Below are positions 46,701-57,200 of a stretch of 64,000 nucleotides of DNA, in pieces. This DNA comes from Rhynchopus sp. YZ270_cl-10 (lineage: Eukaryota; Euglenozoa; Diplonemea; Diplonemida; Diplonemidae), in the NCBI GenBank assembly GCA_964035575.1, contig OZ037885.1:1054001-1118000 (forward strand). Direction: 5' to 3'. Within the stretch, counting starts at the first letter, position 1. Each line of letters starts with the position of its first letter. A model generated the notes under the pieces. The model was not told the DNA's origin. It worked only from the letters and a program-made list of their open reading frames with translations, and made no database searches. Position numbers and translations under genes: made by a program.

Positions 46701-49700
46701 TCGGATTGTACGGAATGCAGTTCCGATCCGTTTGTGATAGAGGGTGGGTCGGTTGTGCTGCCGAAGGCGGAGTCGCCGATGGCAGACCCATCAGAGCAGG
46801 CGACGCTGTGTTGGGCTGCAACTACTACGCCCAGCAGCGCGACGTACAAAGCATCGTCGGTCCGCATTGTGATTCCCGGCATCCCGCGGTTTAACACACA
46901 GACCTTAGAGTACAGTGCAGCGGAATCAGCGTTTACCCTTCCGCCTGCGTCGCCGGCCCTTCCGGACACTGTGTTTATGTCGTTTTGTGGTAGTGCCGAG
47001 TGGGTAGCAGTGGTAAACAATATGTTTGCGCCGCAGAGTCTTCCGCAAGAAGGTGTGTCGCGTGACATCTGCATGGCGTTTGATGTGCAAAGTGGTGTCG
47101 TGTCGTTCCCGACGGGGCTGACGTTGTTGCGGTTGGGTGTGCCGAAGGTTGTGACGGAGACGGTGGAGGTGGCGGTGTCTGCCGCAGCGGATGGGGCTGC
47201 AGATATTACAGTGACTGGGGTGAATTTATCCCCCGGGGTGTGGGTAGGGTCTGGTGCGGATTGCGGCAGTGCATCTGGCTGGGCGCTGCTGGGCGGGAGT
47301 CGTGTTGCCGCTGTGCACAGCATGGCTTTCGCTGTGGACGTCGCAGCGCGCAGTTATGTTCTCTGCTGGGCGTACGCAAACCCAGCCACCGGGACCCCTC
47401 TAACCGACACCGCCGCTCCACTGAACGTTACGGTCAACATCCCAGCATTGCCTGTCTTCACCACCGCGGAGCACGCCTTCTCTGTGTCGCAGATGGCAGA
47501 CGACGTGAACAGCAACGACGTCACCATTGAAGTGAGTGGGACAGACCTGACCAATGATGTGGTCGCTCTCCTGCATGAGGTGCACGGTGATGCGGTAGAC
47601 TGCAACGCAGGGGTGGGACTGGCCGCAGTGTTCCATAAGAGGACCGCGCAGTCTGGGTTTGTGACGGTGGACAAAACGGTCCTGCAGGCAGACCAAGGGA
47701 GGTTGGTCGAGTTGTGTTGGTATGTGACGAACAGCACCTCCCGGTTCGCCTCTGGTGTGCGTGTTGATGTAGCAGGCCTTCCAACCATCAGCGGCAGTGG
47801 CGCGGATCTGACCTTCTCCCTGAGGCAGGTGGTGGACCTGAAGGCAACGGTGCAGGTGTCTGGGGAGAACATCAACACAGATACGGCAGTGTTCTTCAAC
47901 TGCGACACCTCGCGTGACCCTGTCCGGCCCGTCGCCCTTGGGGTAGGGAATACCTACATGTTGACACTGCCTGCCTGGGTGGCAACACCAAGCGCAGCAG
48001 GGATTACCTCATGTGTGTCGGTGGTGTCGCCAGGGTTGAAGGTGAATGTGACCAGCCTTGTGGCCATACAAAGGCTGAATGTGAGGTTTCATGGTCTCGC
48101 GTTGGTGCAGCAGTACTCAGGATATGCACGTCCCCTGGAGCGTCTTCCGGTGCGTGGGGACAACATCGCACCGTCGGATGTGACGCCAGGTATTAAGGTC
48201 ATGTTTTCGCCTCGTTCGCTTGGCTGTCCCGAGGGGGATGCGTTTGCAGTGCCCATTGAAGGGAATGGGACAACAGTGGTGGTGCCTACTGGGGCCGACG
48301 GCATCGAACAGCTGCTGTGCATTGCCCTGCAGCGTGGTGGGGGCAGCTTTGACGCAGCGCCCTTTGTGGTTACCTTGCGTGACGTCGCGCCGCCTACCGA
48401 AGTGCCAGACACCAAGGTACCGCTGACGGACGCACCGAAGACTGATGCACCCAAAACGGAGGCTCCCGAGACATCGGTACCCGACACAATTGCACCTACA
48501 GCAGCACCAACACCGGTGCCGTGCCCTTCAGTGCGGAGCATGGGCACGGCAATGCGTGACACCTGCTTTTATGGCAACACAGGGTTGGTGACGTGCTTGA
48601 CGACAGAGACCACGACGTTGTGTGCAGGCAGCTACGTGACCTGCATCGCAGGGGTGGCTGGAGACGCGGCCGACTGCTTTGCCACACCCGACAGGACGCA
48701 CGCGGTTCACTATGTGCTCCTCTTCCAGATGGACGTCAGCCAGTTCCACGCGACGCTCTTCAGCGCTGCCGTGGCTGCGACGTGCGTGGTGCCACCGTCT
48801 TTGATTGAGGTCACCTCTGTCACCCCGGGGTCTACTCGGGTCAGCTTCTCTGTTACGGATGGGGAAACACTGACGAGCGAGGGGTTGACAGCGTTCACAG
48901 ACTTGGGGACGTGGGGACAGCCGACGTTGCTGACGGAGAGCAACACGACCGACGCGCCGCCTGCACCCACGACGATGTCGCCTGACGATGGTGGGGTGTC
49001 GTCCACAGTGGTGGCGCTGGTGGTGGTTGGATGTGTTCTGTGCGTGGCGGCGGTGGTGGGTGCTGTGCTGCTGGTACGACGCACACAAAAGGATGTACGC
49101 GTTGCGGGCCCATGCGGCCTGCCTGCTGCAGACTGCATCTGCGCCACAGGAGCCTGCCGCTGCGACGCCTGCGCCATGCGTGGCGAAGGCGTCGTCTCGC
49201 TTGCTGCATCCCCAGCACAGCCGCACCCGCTCTACGCACACACCTTCTCTCAGCCCTCGCACGCTAGTCTTGAACACACTGCCTCCGTCGTGAGCATCGG
49301 CGACATCGACGGTGGTGCGCTAGAGGGGCGGGAGTTGGACGTTTCCTCAGATCTTGCACCCGAAACGATACGAAGGAATTGGATGGCGACACCCGAGCAG
49401 AGCACACCTGCAATGATGGATGTGGTTGCGGGTGGCTATCCGACACGGTCGGGGGGGAGGGCGACGGAAGGTGGTGTGGGTGTAGGTGTAGGTGTCGGTG
49501 CTGTGGGTGCCACCACAACACCGCCTGGCACCTCCGCCAGCGCCGGAAGTGGCTCCTCGCGTGCCTCCGTGCGCAGATGGATGCTCCCCACCCTGCCGCC
49601 ACAGCAGAAAGAGCAGCAAGAAGAGGCCGCCTGCCGTATCTGCGGGAACGCCTGGGAAGGAGGTCGGTATGTGTCATTTTTGTCTTTTTTTTATGTCTTT

Positions 49701-50051
49701 TTGGGGGCTGTCCTCGCTTCTTAGTGCAGCTCCACGAGGAAAGCCGAGATATCTGTGGTGCCGTTTCTCTCCTTTGGGAGTGGCTCTCTTCTGGGAAAGA
49801 TGTACAAAACCCGCAGTGACGGTCACACTTCTAAGTGCACGTTGCGGGGGCGTGCTCTACACTAGAGACGGAACCGAAAAATGCACGGACCGTAAAATTT
49901 CTGTAACTTTTTCTATTTTTTCTATCTATATTTTATCTATTTTGCATTTCTTTTCTTAAATGACACAAAACACAGGTTCTGTGGGTACTGCGGCGCACCC
50001 CATGAAGACATAGTAGAGGTGATACGACACGAACGGCCGCAAGCACCCTGA
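43725..50051 (+). CDS. Giant C-type-lectin surface receptor with cytoplasmic zinc ribbon, one intron
   Basis: Exons 43725-49666 and 49976-50051 give 2005 aa. Residues 1-22 are a signal peptide (PLYAALALLSVPTLCSA). Residues about 30-165 are a C-type lectin domain (WCYRVHYEAATWYEAEAVCA, CWVGVAQNKTTGVYSWNDA, LRYLCQRA) without an EPN or QPD sugar motif. Residues about 170-1545 are some 14 diverged beta-rich modules of about 100 residues, with recurrent LCWA/LCFA and GxPxF motifs. A Thr/Pro stalk (TDAPKTDAPKTEAPETSVPD, near 1570-1600), a Cys-containing domain and a membrane helix (VALVVVGCVLCVAAVVGAVL, near 1762-1782) follow. The tail has a Cys cluster (CICATGACRCDACAMRG). It ends in CRICG...RFCGYCGA, a C-x2-C/C-x2-C zinc ribbon whose second half comes from exon 2. 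The intron starts GTATGTGTC and ends CAAAACACAG. The ligand is unknown. Confidence 0.85.
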
Positions 50052-51066
50052 TGCTCTGAGAACGCGCACGCTGGGGGTGGTGGTATATTTTCGTAATTAT
50101 GGTCGCGGCCTTTTGCCTTGAGGAGAGCACACCCTGCAATCCTTAAAAAAAGGGGGCAAAATAGTGGATCCGACCTCAGTCATATATTTTGTAGATGTGT
50201 GTGCACGAGAGGCATACTCATCATTCAAAGTTTTTCTTTTAGTTTAGAATCAAGCAAAACGGACACACATCTTGTGCAGGTTGTAGTAAGGCCGTGTGTC
50301 AATAGAGCCAACTAGATGGCATTTTTAAAAAAAAACTTAGAGATGGGGGGCCTGGGGGGGAGGGGATATATTTTTCGCTCAGAGTGCCAAGTGAGGGAAA
50401 GGTAGGTGCCGTCAATGTAAGGTGTTACGTGCTACTATCAAGTTTGGCAGCTGACTCTTTTTGCGAGCCCTAATGATCGGTGTAGATGTATTTTGTCATT
50501 CTTATTTTGATGTTTTTTTAAAATTATTGCTTTTGTTGTTGTTGTTGGTATTTTGCCAGCATTTATTGCGTAATTATTATTTTTTTTCCCCTCCGGTTCT
50601 GCGCCTGAGATATGCAGTAGTGGGTTTGCAATCAGCTTTTTAGGTCGTTTCGAAATACGGAACATCTCGTGCGGAAAAGTGTAACGGGTGGTAATGCTGT
50701 ACCAGGCATACCCCTTTCTGTACCGAAGTGTTCCATATTATGAACCAGACCGCTCCCCGACCACATGTAATGTTCCAGGTGGATATCCCCCCCTGAGAAC
50801 CCACCTCGTTCTGCGTTGTGTTTTTTAAGGTGACTGAGCACGAGAGGCTTAGGATCATCTTATAAACTTTTCTTTAGCGTTTAGATTAGATGTGCTGACA
50901 ATAAAAAAAAAGGAAATGAATTTTTTTTTCTAAGTGAGCCCCAGTGGAAGCCCTGAATTCTGTCACAGCTCAAGTTTGCTATTGTGTCGGTCCTCTCTCT
51001 TTGTGCACGTTGTGCCAGCATCACACCACACCCACACCCTCCAGACACCCTCTCCCGTCAGCAAAA
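50052..51066. other. Intergenic with two dispersed-motif copies and acceptor for next gene
   Basis: Contains GTGTGCACGAGAGGC...TCATCATTCAAAG (50201-50245) and AAGGTGACTGAGCACGAGAG...TCATCTTATAAAC (50826-50876). Just before the next start codon lies CACCCTCTCCCGTCAG at 51046-51061, a good trans-splice acceptor candidate. Confidence 0.55.
50826..50876 (+). repeat. Dispersed motif GCACGAGAGGC...ATCATCTT, representative copy
   Basis: Related copies lie near 36691, 37246, 37592, 38441, 41837 (NIP7 intron), 42961, 43547, 50201 and 63736, all in the + orientation and outside coding sequence. The core is CACGAGAGGC, then 3-8 bases, then TCATCTT, an A-rich step and a T-run. Confidence 0.5.
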
Positions 51067-53361
51067 ATGTTGTTTATGCTGTCTCTCACGGCATGCATGG
51101 TGCTGTCCCTTACGTTCCCCGACCATTGGGGCGATTCTGCGTCTATCATGCACGAACACACAACACTCGCGTTCGGAGTGGAGAAGACGTACACCTGCAT
51201 CAACGATACACAGACGTACACCGTCCCTGAAGGTGTCAGATTCGTTGGTGTTGTTGCTTTTGGCCCTCGTGGGTCTGACGCATCAAACGGTTTCGTGCCT
51301 TCCAGTGGTGGCGTCAGTGCAGGTGTTCTTGCAGTGACTCCAGGGCAGCTGTTTCATGTCATGGTGGGTGGTGTGGGTTCTACTGTTCCATTTGGCAGCA
51401 GGGACCTTCCTGCTGTTGGTTGGAATGGTGGTGGAAGTGGAGGACGCTGGGGTACAGGTGGGAGCGGTGCAACAGACATCAGGACGGATGTTGCTGACTT
51501 GCACACCAGACTGATTGTGGCAGGTGGTGGAGGTGGGTCACAGGGCAATGGTGGTACGGGAGGCATTGGTGGTGGTGAGAACGGAGGTCGTGCGTGTCCC
51601 CGTTCCTCCCCCAATAGTGCCTTGGGGGGGAACCAGACACACGGAGGCAACTTCGGGAATACTGGTGCAGGGTCCTTTGGCCAAGGTGGGGGGTGCACAT
51701 TCACATTTGGCTGTGGTGGTGGTGGTGGTTGGTATGGTGGGAGTGCCCCAACGACATACTCCCGAGACTGTAACTCTGGTGGTGGAGGCTCAGGCCACAT
51801 TGCAAGCAGTGTGATCAACGGCACGATGACGGCGGGACAGAACCCAAATGAAGGGTTGTTGTACATTGTGGCCTTGTACACAGGACAGGAGACAGATGCA
51901 CCGCCAACAGCAGTGCCAACACAGCCACCACCAACGGCTGTTCCAACAATGCCGCCAACAGCAGTGCCCACAGCAGTGCCGACACAACAACCACCAACAG
52001 CAGTGCCAACAGCAGTGCCAACAGCAGTGCCAACAGCAGTGCCAACAGCAGTGCCAACAGCAGTGCCAACAGCAGTGCCAACAGCAGTGCCAACAGCAGT
52101 GCCAACAGCAGTGCCAACAGCAGTGCCAACAGCAGTGCCAACAGCAGTGCCAACAGCTGTGCCAACGGCAGTCCCAACAATGCCACCAACAGCTGTGCCA
52201 ACAGCTGTGCCAACAGCTGTGCCAACAGCTGTGCCAACAGACGCATCTACGGTTGTCACAACGTCTGTGCCAACCGCAGTGCCGACAGCTGCACCACCGA
52301 CACCTTCCCCGCCAACTATTGTATCGGTAGCACCGCTGCTGCCTCCTGTCCCAGCACCACCGCTTTCAGGGACAGTCGTCCTCTCTGCAGTTGTGCAGGG
52401 CAGACTTGGTTTTAACCTCAGTAGGTATGTTTGCACGTTTGTTCACCTGAACTGAAAAATACGAGCCTAAAATGAATGCCAACTTCCTAACCCACCCACC
52501 ACACACAGCCTGCAGAACACAATCACGCTAGACCTGTTGTCACTGTTTGAGCTTTCCCAGGGGGACCTTGCGCAGACGCACACAGCATACTTGCAGAGCT
52601 TTACACTGACACGAGGAGCAGACGCAGGGGGGACAGCGGAGTTCATGATGATGCTTCACTCACACGAGACGGACGCTGTGCTGTGGTGGGTCCCACTGTC
52701 ACTTGGCCCAAACGAGACGTTCAAGGGCACACTGAACACAGTGTACGAGGAAAGTATGCATTTCCGTGCAAGCCCACTGACGGGGGAGACGGAACGGATG
52801 GAGTTCGAGCACACAATGCGCACACACTCGGTGCTGGTGTCTGAGGATGGTCAGGGTGCAAAGGTGACGCCCACACTCTCGGTGGCGAAGGCACTGAACG
52901 CGACACAGACGAATATGACGCTGCAAGGGTCGTACAGCTCCGTGAACAAAGACTTCTCAGGCGCGTTGCTCTGCGACGTTGACACGAACGTGAGTGTGAC
53001 GGCGACGTTGGGGTCTGTGACAGCACTGGGCGCAGACCTGAGTGCACATATGGCGAGCAACGCCGAGGGGCCGATAGTGCTTGTGGTGCCCTGTCTGAAG
53101 GGGAGTGCGGTTGTTGCGAGATGCACTGCGCCGTGCAGCCTGCAGTGGGACGGTGGGTCTACAGCACCTGCACCACAGCCTCGGGATGGGTCGAGCTCTG
53201 GTAAGCCTGTGTGGGTTTGGATTATTGTTGGGTGTGGTGTGGTGGTGGTGGCAGGACTTATCTTCTTTGCACGGACACACCGTTGCAATGTTATACCGCA
53301 CCTTGCAGAGCATGAGCTCGCAGGCGAGGAACTTGGTTCCCAAGAGGAGGACTCGGCATGA
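51067..53361 (+). CDS. Gly-rich, mucin-stalk single-pass surface receptor, one intron
   Basis: Exons 51067-52424 and 52509-53361 give 736 aa. The 84-bp intron runs GTATGTTTGC...CACACACAG and splits a Ser codon in phase 2. A leader (MLFMLSLTACMVLSLTF) is followed by a Gly-rich region, residues about 55-270 (LIVAGGGGGSQGNGGTGGIG, GCGGGGGWYGGS, NSGGGGSGHIASS), resembling the glycine-rich domain of ALK/LTK-type receptors. GLLYIVALYTGQET then leads into a long (AVPT)n stalk, residues about 275-425. A second extracellular domain with several NxT/NxS sequons follows, then a membrane helix near 684-706 (WIIVGCGVVVVAGLIFF) and a short acidic tail (EELGSQEEDSA). It is probably a heavily O-glycosylated surface protein; ligand unknown. 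Confidence 0.82.
51955..52250 (+). repeat. 12-bp coding repeat CCAACAGCAGTG (PTAV stalk)
   Basis: About two dozen units encode PTAV. The central units are identical and the edges degenerate (GCTGTG, ACAATG variants), implying recent slippage in the middle. The stalk length is expected to vary between alleles. Confidence 0.9.
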
Positions 53362-53940
53362 TGCTTTCTCTCCTTGGCATATGCTTTGTACTTGGCGTAG
53401 TGGAGCCGTCTTGATGGTAGCCCACGGACACAGGACACAAACCACTACAGGCTGGTTCCATTTTATGCGCGGTTTAGTTTACAAGGCTGGTTTCCAGTGA
53501 TGTGCGTTCATCTTTCAAGTTTGCCCTTTCTTTGATTGAAGATGTAAACCACGAAATGGATGTAGGACTGCATTTCAACATTTATTTTTGATAGGGACAA
53601 CTGCCTTGCAAAGGTTGTAGGGGAGGAAATGAAAACGTATCTGAGTGTGCCTAATTTTTTAGAGAGCGATGTAAACACGACACAACTTATCCACAGAACC
53701 GTTTTTGGTTTTGTCCCTACACACTCCACAAAAATCCGGTGGTTTCTTTCTTCCCCAGACTAGTTATTAATCTCAGGTATCAGTTTTTATTTTACACCTT
53801 CTGTTCTTGGCCGCGGGGTACTGTGCTTTCGTCCGGATGACTGGCATTGTGCGTGGGTCAGTCGGAGGTGCCTGCATCAGCAAGTATTTATTTTTTATTC
53901 TTTTTATCAAAACACCATTGTGTCTCATCTCCTAGGAAGA
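53362..53940. other. Intergenic, with GGGTCAGTCGGAGGTGC-type motif
   Basis: 3' flank of the receptor gene. A GTTCATCTTTCAAG motif lies at about 53509. A CTTTCGTCCGGATGACTGGC ... TCAGTCGGAGGTGC copy lies at 53821-53872, matching 36628-36669 and 37421-37538. Confidence 0.5.
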
Positions 53941-54502
53941 AGAGATACCAGGGTATTAGGGTGGTTAAAAAAACTGGTTTTGAAAACCGGTTTTTCCAAA
54001 CAGGCCTTTTGCTAACTTTGGGATTTTCCCCAGGAATGGCATGATGGTCAAAAAAAAATAATTTCCTGGAAAAAAAGTACATTCCGAGCTTTCCCACCTG
54101 GTAAAAGCGGTCGTCGCGCGCTTCGCGCGCGCCTCCCTGACAGCCACAGGGTGGAGAGGCGAAGGGTCAGCTTTGCAAGATAACAAAAAAAAAAACGGAA
54201 TATAATCCTTTATGAACGGTGCTTGGTCTTGCGCCTTACGTACACTAACCGTACAAAATCACTACGTCTTCCAGAAGCAGGGGCTGTTGCAACGGTTGGG
54301 TCACTTTGAAATAACGATGGTCAAATTTTTGCAGCTTGGGTCAAGTTTCATTTCTGGCTGCAAAATGTAAGGGAATCCCCTTAGGTATTGTAAAATGGCA
54401 CCGTAGGCAGGAAGAAAATGGCGTACAGCGCGAGCGAAGCGAGCGGGAATTTTTTTTTTTAGGTATACCTCCGCGAGCGCAGCGAGCAGAAAATTTTTAA
54501 GG

Positions 54503-54590
54503 TGCCATCATGCCATCATGCCATCATGCCATCATGCCATCATGCCATCATGCCATCATGCCATCATGCCATCATGCCATCATGCCATCT
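54503..54590. repeat. Octamer tandem repeat TGCCATCA x 11
   Basis: Eleven units, the last imperfect. Inverted single units (TGGCATGATGG) occur at about 54037, 54642-54662 and 54691-54712 in the same element. Confidence 0.9.
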
Positions 54591-55085
54591 GGGGGGAAAT
54601 CCCCAGGTTACGGAGAGCGAAAGCCCTGCCCCACCACCCCGTGGCATGATGGTGGCATGATGGAAAAAAAAATAAAAAACGCCTAAAAACGTGGCATGAT
54701 GGCATGATGGTTAGCAAAAGGCCTGTTTTCCAAAAACTGGTTTTCAAAAAAAAAAAAAAAACAGAGAAATCTGGAGGGGAAAAAAAAACCGACACTTTTA
54801 GGCCTTTCTGTGAATGTCTTTAGGGCGGACTCAATTTCCCCCCCCCCCGCCTGGTAGAACCGTGGTTGCACCACGGGAGTGCCTTTGGGAAATGGCTGTT
54901 CCTATTTTTTTTTTGCCTGCGGCGCCATTTTTCATTTTTTGCTCCGCAAAAAAGGGTTCGTTGAGTGGCTCTGTGGTGTAAAAAGCTAGATTTTTACACC
55001 GTACCCTCAAAAATTTTCGCCTGCGGCGCCATTTTATGTTATTTCTTTGCTCCGCAAAAAAAGAAAACATACAGGGGGATCCGTA

Positions 55086-56040
55086 CAGTCCCGCCTATTA
55101 TTAATAGCGTTTTATTTTATAAAATCCTAATTAGTGACGTTCTAATTTATAAAGTCGTGAATTAATTTATTTTTCGGGGGGGAATACTAAGTTATTGAAT
55201 TTATTTTCCCCGGCGGAGCCGAAGAAATTTTTTTTGCCTGCACAAGTGACGACGGGTTTGTGCGGGTTCTGTTGGAGGAATATGTGGAAAAGGAGGTGTG
55301 TAATCAGTGATACACGGAGGTAAAAAACGGTGCGGTCGGTGGTGGCTGTGCGGACGCGCATGCCGTTCACCTCCATGGTCTATTTCGCCCACGAGATGAA
55401 AAGACCTGGCACCAGGAGTCGGTTACACCGAGGCGTGTCCCGCCTCGTCTTCACCACCATCCCCCTCGCAAGCGACGCAAATCGGTTGGCTGTTGAACTT
55501 GCGGGTCATCCCCGTAAGGTTGAGAAACCTCTTCAGCTCCTCGGGGTTCAAAAGAGCCTTGGGTGAAGTACGAACCGCTCTCTTTTTGTGGGTTTTGTAC
55601 TTGGAGATGGTGGGAGCAGAAATATGGCGTCCTGGGTGAGCGTCATTCCACCACGCCATCACATCAACGTGCGGTCTGTCATCAGTGCCTGCGTCCGCCG
55701 ATGAACGGTGAGGCTGGCACTTTCAACTTCTCTGTCATCCGCCATGGCGTTGTCTGTGATGGTGACAATCTCCGGGGCGGTGAGGACAGCCTGCTCGACG
55801 ATGGTCACATCTTCGGCATATTTCTTTCATTTTTTCCGTTCATTCCGTGGTGGAGACAGACATGATGGTCGGAGAGAAAGATGCAGATAGTCTTGTAGAG
55901 ATTCAGACTGGGATTTGGGTGGACAAGCTAATTTATAAAATCTTAATTAGTGACGTTCTAATTTATAAAGTCGCTAATTAAATATTTTCAGATTTGGTCG
56001 AATTTATAAATTAGAAATTCACTAATTAGAGGCGGGACTG
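55086..56040 (-). mobile_element. 955-bp TA-flanked pogo/mariner-like element nested in the hAT-like element
   Basis: The ends are inverted CAGTCCCGCCT (55086) and AGGCGGGACTG (ending 56040), each flanked by TA, the Tc1/mariner/pogo target. On the - strand (55423-55662) a short frame reads WWNDAHPGRHISAPTISKYK, which resembles the CENP-B/pogo-type helix-turn-helix of transposase N termini. No DDE domain is present. This is a deletion derivative that keeps a piece of transposase. Confidence 0.65.
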
Positions 56041-56199
56041 TAAATAGACCGGCAACGACCAGACACGTAATTAGTGTGTATAGCCGGTCTTTAGCCGGTC
56101 TTTAGGGTCCGTAAAAAGACCGGCTCTTAAGGATCACCGGCTATAAGGGCCGGTCCTACCCACCCTCGAAAAAGACCGGCAGACCGGGTGTACAATTGT

Positions 56200-57200
56200 A
56201 CACACAAAAAATACCCGATTTTTTGGAAAAAACCAAAGGGGGGACCCTTTGGTCGCCGAAATTCCCCAGCCAAAATTGGTCGCAAAATCGGCCGATTTTT
56301 CAAAAATCTCAAAAAAAAAAAAAAATCCCAAAATTTTTTTTCACAAGTGTTTTTGAGGCCTGCTCACTACACCCTAGGCACCCTTCTGGGACCAAAAAGT
56401 CAAAAAAAGCAAGAATTGGGCTGTTTTGAGCATCTAGAGTTAATTCCCCGGCCATTTTCTGCACCACCAGTGCATTTTGTATGGGCCAGCGCCTTGTCAA
56501 AAAATCGAAAAATCTCAAAAAAAAAATTTTTTTTTTCGGGAAAATTTCGACCCCTGAGTTGGGTTTTTGGGCACCAAAAAGTGCAAAAAAACAAAAAATT
56601 GGGTGTTTTGACGATCTGGGGGTAAACCATATGCATTATGCACCTTATGCATTACTACAGGGACCCACAATTTCGACTTTTCCTTAGCAAATTCCGTCGA
56701 TTTTGGCAAAGGCAAATCTCAGGCAAAAAAAAACACCCCGATAGTGGGTCCTTGGGTGTCCAAAGATGCCAAAAACAAAAAAAAATTGATGTTTTGACCA
56801 TCGGTGGGCACCTAAAACGCACTTTTCTACCCAAAAAATGAATATCGATTTTTCCTTAGCGTTCTTATAGCCGTGATTTTTCAGTTTTTTTTCGCAAAGG
56901 GTGAAAAAAAAATTCACCGAAAATAGTGTGTCCTTGGGAGACCAAAAACGCAAAAAAACGCAAAATTTTGGTGTTTTGACCCTTCAGAAGCACCCAAAAC
57001 GCACTTTTGTGTACAAAAACACGCATATTTCACATTTCCTATCAATTTATTGATTGCATATGATGAAAATACATTTCCTTAGCAATTCCTTTCACAAGTA
57101 CAAGGCGATTTTTGACCAGACAAAAGGAATTTTATTGCTCAAAAACGGGCGTGGTAGGCACCCGAAGTCATAAAATGGCCCAAAGAATCCAAAAAACCTC
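56200..57200. repeat. Degenerate ~182-bp tandem repeats
   Basis: A block of the form TTGGG..CCAAAAA.G.CAAAAAA ... TTGGTGTTTTGACCATC recurs near 56385, 56567, 56748 and 56932, spaced 181-184 bp, with a weaker fifth copy near 57160. The copies are strongly diverged, so it is an old array inside the hAT-like element. Confidence 0.6.

Noticed and set aside
51354-52436. - strand 360-codon frame opposite the Gly-rich receptor
   Set aside because: Its repetitive AVGT composition mirrors the PTAV stalk; the + frame has leader, stalk, spliced domain and membrane helix.
54120-54500. CGCGCGCTTCGCGCGCG and GCGAGCGAAGCGAGC palindromes as a possible regulatory site or CRISPR-like repeat
   Set aside because: Short, unequally spaced and confined to transposon DNA; no spacer-repeat order.
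56188-56625. 145-codon + frame in the hAT-like element
   Set aside because: Lys/Phe-rich product of the degenerate 182-bp repeats; the repeat period explains its openness.
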